A stretch of DNA of 64,000 nucleotides, from contig NZ_BMGC01000006.1 of the NCBI RefSeq assembly GCF_014639795.1, positions 62,001 through 126,000 on the forward strand. The letters run 5' to 3'. The DNA is from Gordonia jinhuaensis (lineage in GTDB: Bacteria; Actinomycetota; Actinomycetes; Mycobacteriales; Mycobacteriaceae). Shown here one piece after another: positions 62,143 through 64,000 of this stretch. The translations under genes and the position numbers were made by a program. A model generated the notes under the pieces. The model was given only the letters and a program-made list of their open reading frames with translations, searched no databases and had not been told where the DNA came from. How positions within the stretch are numbered: the stretch's first letter is position 1; every line of letters starts with the position of its first letter.

Positions 62143-64000
62143 TTGATCTCCTCAAAGTTGGTCTGGTGCTGGGCTGTAGAGACGGCGCGGGACACCTCAC
62201 CCAACGCCCGGTTATCGTCGGTGATCTCGAATCGGGCGACCTTGATCCCGTGGACGACCTTGCCCAGCGAACGTGTCTGGCCGACCCGGATCGGGGTGTC
62301 GGTGTTGCCGTCTGAGTAGGAGCGCAGTGCCTTGAAGAAGGCGTTCTGGCTCATGCGTTCGCCGGTTCGGGTTTCCTCGGCCCATGCCTTCCACACGCGG
62401 AACAGCTGGGTGAGGGTGACAAAGTGGCCGCTATCGCCACCGTCGACCTCGCAGCACTCGCCTACGAACTGCCGCACGTTGGACATATCGTCGGCGATCT
62501 CATCGAGAAGTTCCGGCGCGTCGGCACTGATCGTGAACGTCCCGCCGGAGGCGTTGAGCAGCATCAGGCCGTCGACAGCCCATCGGAGCACTTGGCCCAG
62601 TTCATTGGCCAGGATCTCGCGCGTGAGGCCGGGGTCGTCGTCCTCGGTGCCTCGGAACACCCGGTTGGTGTGCAGCACCAGCATCCGCGACAGCAACGCG
62701 CCACTGCGGTCGGAGATACGCGGCATCTCGTTGGCCGAGCCATGAAACCGCATCGGAAGCACGAGCGACACAGCCGCCTTGTACTTGCGCTGCACGTCCA
62801 CGATGTCGCCGCCGGTGATCGCCAGGAGACGCCCGAGGGCGGCGCTGGTGTCGCGGCCACCGAATCGCATGTCGCTCATGACCGCAAGCGTCGCGCCCGA
62901 CTCGTATGCCTGTTGGAGGCCGAAGTCGAGATTGAGCGACTTGAGGCCGAGTTCGGAGACGTTGCCGATCAGCGCCGACAACACGGTGGCGATCAGGGAC
63001 TTCGCGCTGCCCTTCGGGCCGTAGACCATCATCCAGCGTTGCAAGTCGTTACGACCGCTGAGGACGTATCCGAACCACTGCTGGAGGCAGGTGATCGCGG
63101 CGGGGTCGTCACCCCACTGCGCGCGCAGTGCGTCCAGCCACCGGCACGGCGCGTTCGGGTCCGCGTGCGGGTCGTAGTCGGCCTCAATGCGGGTGAGGCT
63201 GAACCAGAGCGGTGACGCGGCGCGCAGCCGCCCCGTCGACACGTCCAGAACCCCGTTGCGGCACAGCGCCCACGTATCAGAACCGGCGTAGAACCGTTGC
63301 CCGACGCCGTAGAAGTCAGGAAGCTCCCGAGCGTGGGTGCCCGAACCGGCAGCAAGCATCCCGGCCAGTGCCTTCTCCACCTCGACGATGGCCTTCTCGG
63401 TCGGGTTCCACCACCGCACCGAGTAGACGTTCTGCTTGTTCTCCCGTCGCGTGTGGAGGTAGCGCATCTCGCCGAGGATGCGGCGCAGCTTCCCGCCCAT
63501 CCACTCGGGATCTGCGCGAGCAATCCATCGTTCAGGCTGTCCAGGGGCAGGCCGGGCATATTCGTACCAGGTCTGATCGATCCGGACCAGCGTGCGGGCG
63601 CGGATCGTCCGATACCGGCGGCCTTTGCCGTTGACCCGGATCTTCTTCGTGAAGTGTTGCCGGGCCAACCATCTCGCGGCGGCCATCGGCGAGTTCGGAC
63701 CACCAATCACCTTGCCGTCGAGAACCGAGCGCTGCTCGTGGGATTCCAGCCCGTCGAAGATCGACCGGGGCACACCGCATACTCGCGCCTCGGCGGGTCC
63801 AGTGGTGCCGATGAGGTCGGGATCGGCGACGTATACAGCCCGCCGGACAGCTTGCTCGGGATCGGTCCCGTCACCGCCGTCTGCCCGATCGGCCTCGGCC
63901 CACGCGATGCAGTCGTCGCGGGAAGGCACGGCGATACCGGTGTCCGTCAGGATCTCCTCGACGAGGGCGACGGGCACAGCCAAAACCTCGGAGGCCACGG
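62139..64000 (-). CDS. SF3/D5-type phage or plasmid helicase (possibly cut at window edge)
   Basis: At least 619 aa. An N-terminal region of unclear fold (1-230) precedes the D5-N-like segment and the AAA+ helicase core: Walker A GPKGSAKS (327-334, with Ala where Gly is usual), an Asp-containing MSDMRFGG strand, and the P4/D5 sensor motif HGSANEMPRISDRSGALLSRM (about 407-427). It probably unwinds the element's origin as a hexamer. A GTG at 63998 could be the start, but the frame reaches the window edge. First of three overlapping genes. Confidence 0.85.
   Translation of the reverse strand, partial: VASEVLAVPVALVEEILTDTGIAVPSRDDCIAWAEADRADGGDGTDPEQAVRRAVYVADPDLIGTTGPAEARVCGVPRSIFDGLESHEQRSVLDGKVIGGPNSPMAAARWLARQHFTKKIRVNGKGRRYRTIRARTLVRIDQTWYEYARPAPGQPERWIARADPEWMGGKLRRILGEMRYLHTRRENKQNVYSVRWWNPTEKAIVEVEKALAGMLAAGSGTHARELPDFYGVGQRFYAGSDTWALCRNGVLDVSTGRLRAASPLWFSLTRIEADYDPHADPNAPCRWLDALRAQWGDDPAAITCLQQWFGYVLSGRNDLQRWMMVYGPKGSAKSLIATVLSALIGNVSELGLKSLNLDFGLQQAYESGATLAVMSDMRFGGRDTSAALGRLLAITGGDIVDVQRKYKAAVSLVLPMRFHGSANEMPRISDRSGALLSRMLVLHTNRVFRGTEDDDPGLTREILANELGQVLRWAVDGLMLLNASGGTFTISADAPELLDEIADDMSNVRQFVGECCEVDGGDSGHFVTLTQLFRVWKAWAEETRTGERMSQNAFFKALRSYSDGNTDTPIRVGQTRSLGKVVHGIKVARFEITDDNRALGEVSRAVSTAQHQTNFEEIK

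Larger units (their letters stand above)
58980..64000. mobile_element. integrated element (prophage edge, satellite or integrative plasmid), cut at right
   Basis: Contents in order: large serine integrase reading inward, a structured gap, then a converging three-gene replication operon (primase-polymerase, unknown 156-aa, SF3 helicase). The element interrupts a flavodoxin gene. No capsid, terminase, tail, lysis or conjugation gene is seen before the window ends, so its class stays open. Confidence 0.8.

Overview
This is a GC-rich, densely coding actinobacterial chromosome segment with an integrated element at its right end. Gene content and order match the conserved nrdR-lexA / hflX-dapF-miaA / miaB / recX-recA / pspA-clgR-pgsA / ftsK / rnj-dapA-thyX / dfrA-thyA block of Mycobacteriales. 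A mycothiol-dependent dehydrogenase, a PTS fructose system and a gluABCD operon point to a non-mycobacterial mycolata such as Gordonia. The genus is an inference; no rRNA or tRNA gene is present in the window. Layout: 1-4283 holds a cut DUF4192 gene, a putative lipoprotein, a small anchored protein and the mscR/MBL-hydrolase pair (formaldehyde and S-nitrosomycothiol detoxification). 4284-10142 carries PAC2-family protein and DUF3516 helicase genes, then the peroxide-defence locus oxyR<>ahpC-ahpD, closed by a strong terminator. 10247-20721 holds a DUF2185 protein, a class III aminotransferase, hrpA, nrdR, a LysM gene and lexA with two SOS boxes. 18955-25283 is the sugar PTS: ptsI divergent from fruR-fruK-fruA-ptsH. 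25309-33693 holds hflX, dapF, miaA, an extradiol-dioxygenase-like gene, a DUF349 gene, a membrane protein and miaB. 33858-37276 is the glutamate transporter gluABCD. 37392-43884 carries recX, recA, a DUF3046 gene, a glycosyltransferase, a 64-aa membrane protein, pspA, clgR, cinA and pgsA (DNA repair and envelope stress). 44180-57663 holds argA-like and YciI genes, terC under a manganese riboswitch, ftsK, a TIGR03085 gene, RNase J, dapA, thyX, a YcaQ-like gene, a 54-aa gene, a SIMPL gene, dfrA and thyA. An NAD-dependent dehydrogenase follows. From about 58970 to the right edge the sequence belongs to an integrated element: a large serine integrase starts next to the 3' remnant of a flavodoxin gene, and a converging operon encodes an SF3-type helicase, an unknown 156-aa protein and a primase-polymerase. 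No virion genes are visible, so a prophage edge, a satellite or an integrative plasmid are all possible. The most unusual genome-scale signal is a series of short tandem duplications. Nine non-coding arrays, mostly with 16-18 bp units, lie in short gene gaps, and seven of them take in or begin at a gene's stop codon. Similar repeats inside genes have periods of 15 or 18 bp and so keep the reading frame. Other notable points are the riboswitch with its visible Shine-Dalgarno-sequestering complement, the 54-aa gene nested between two 4-nt overlaps, and the coexistence of thyA and thyX.
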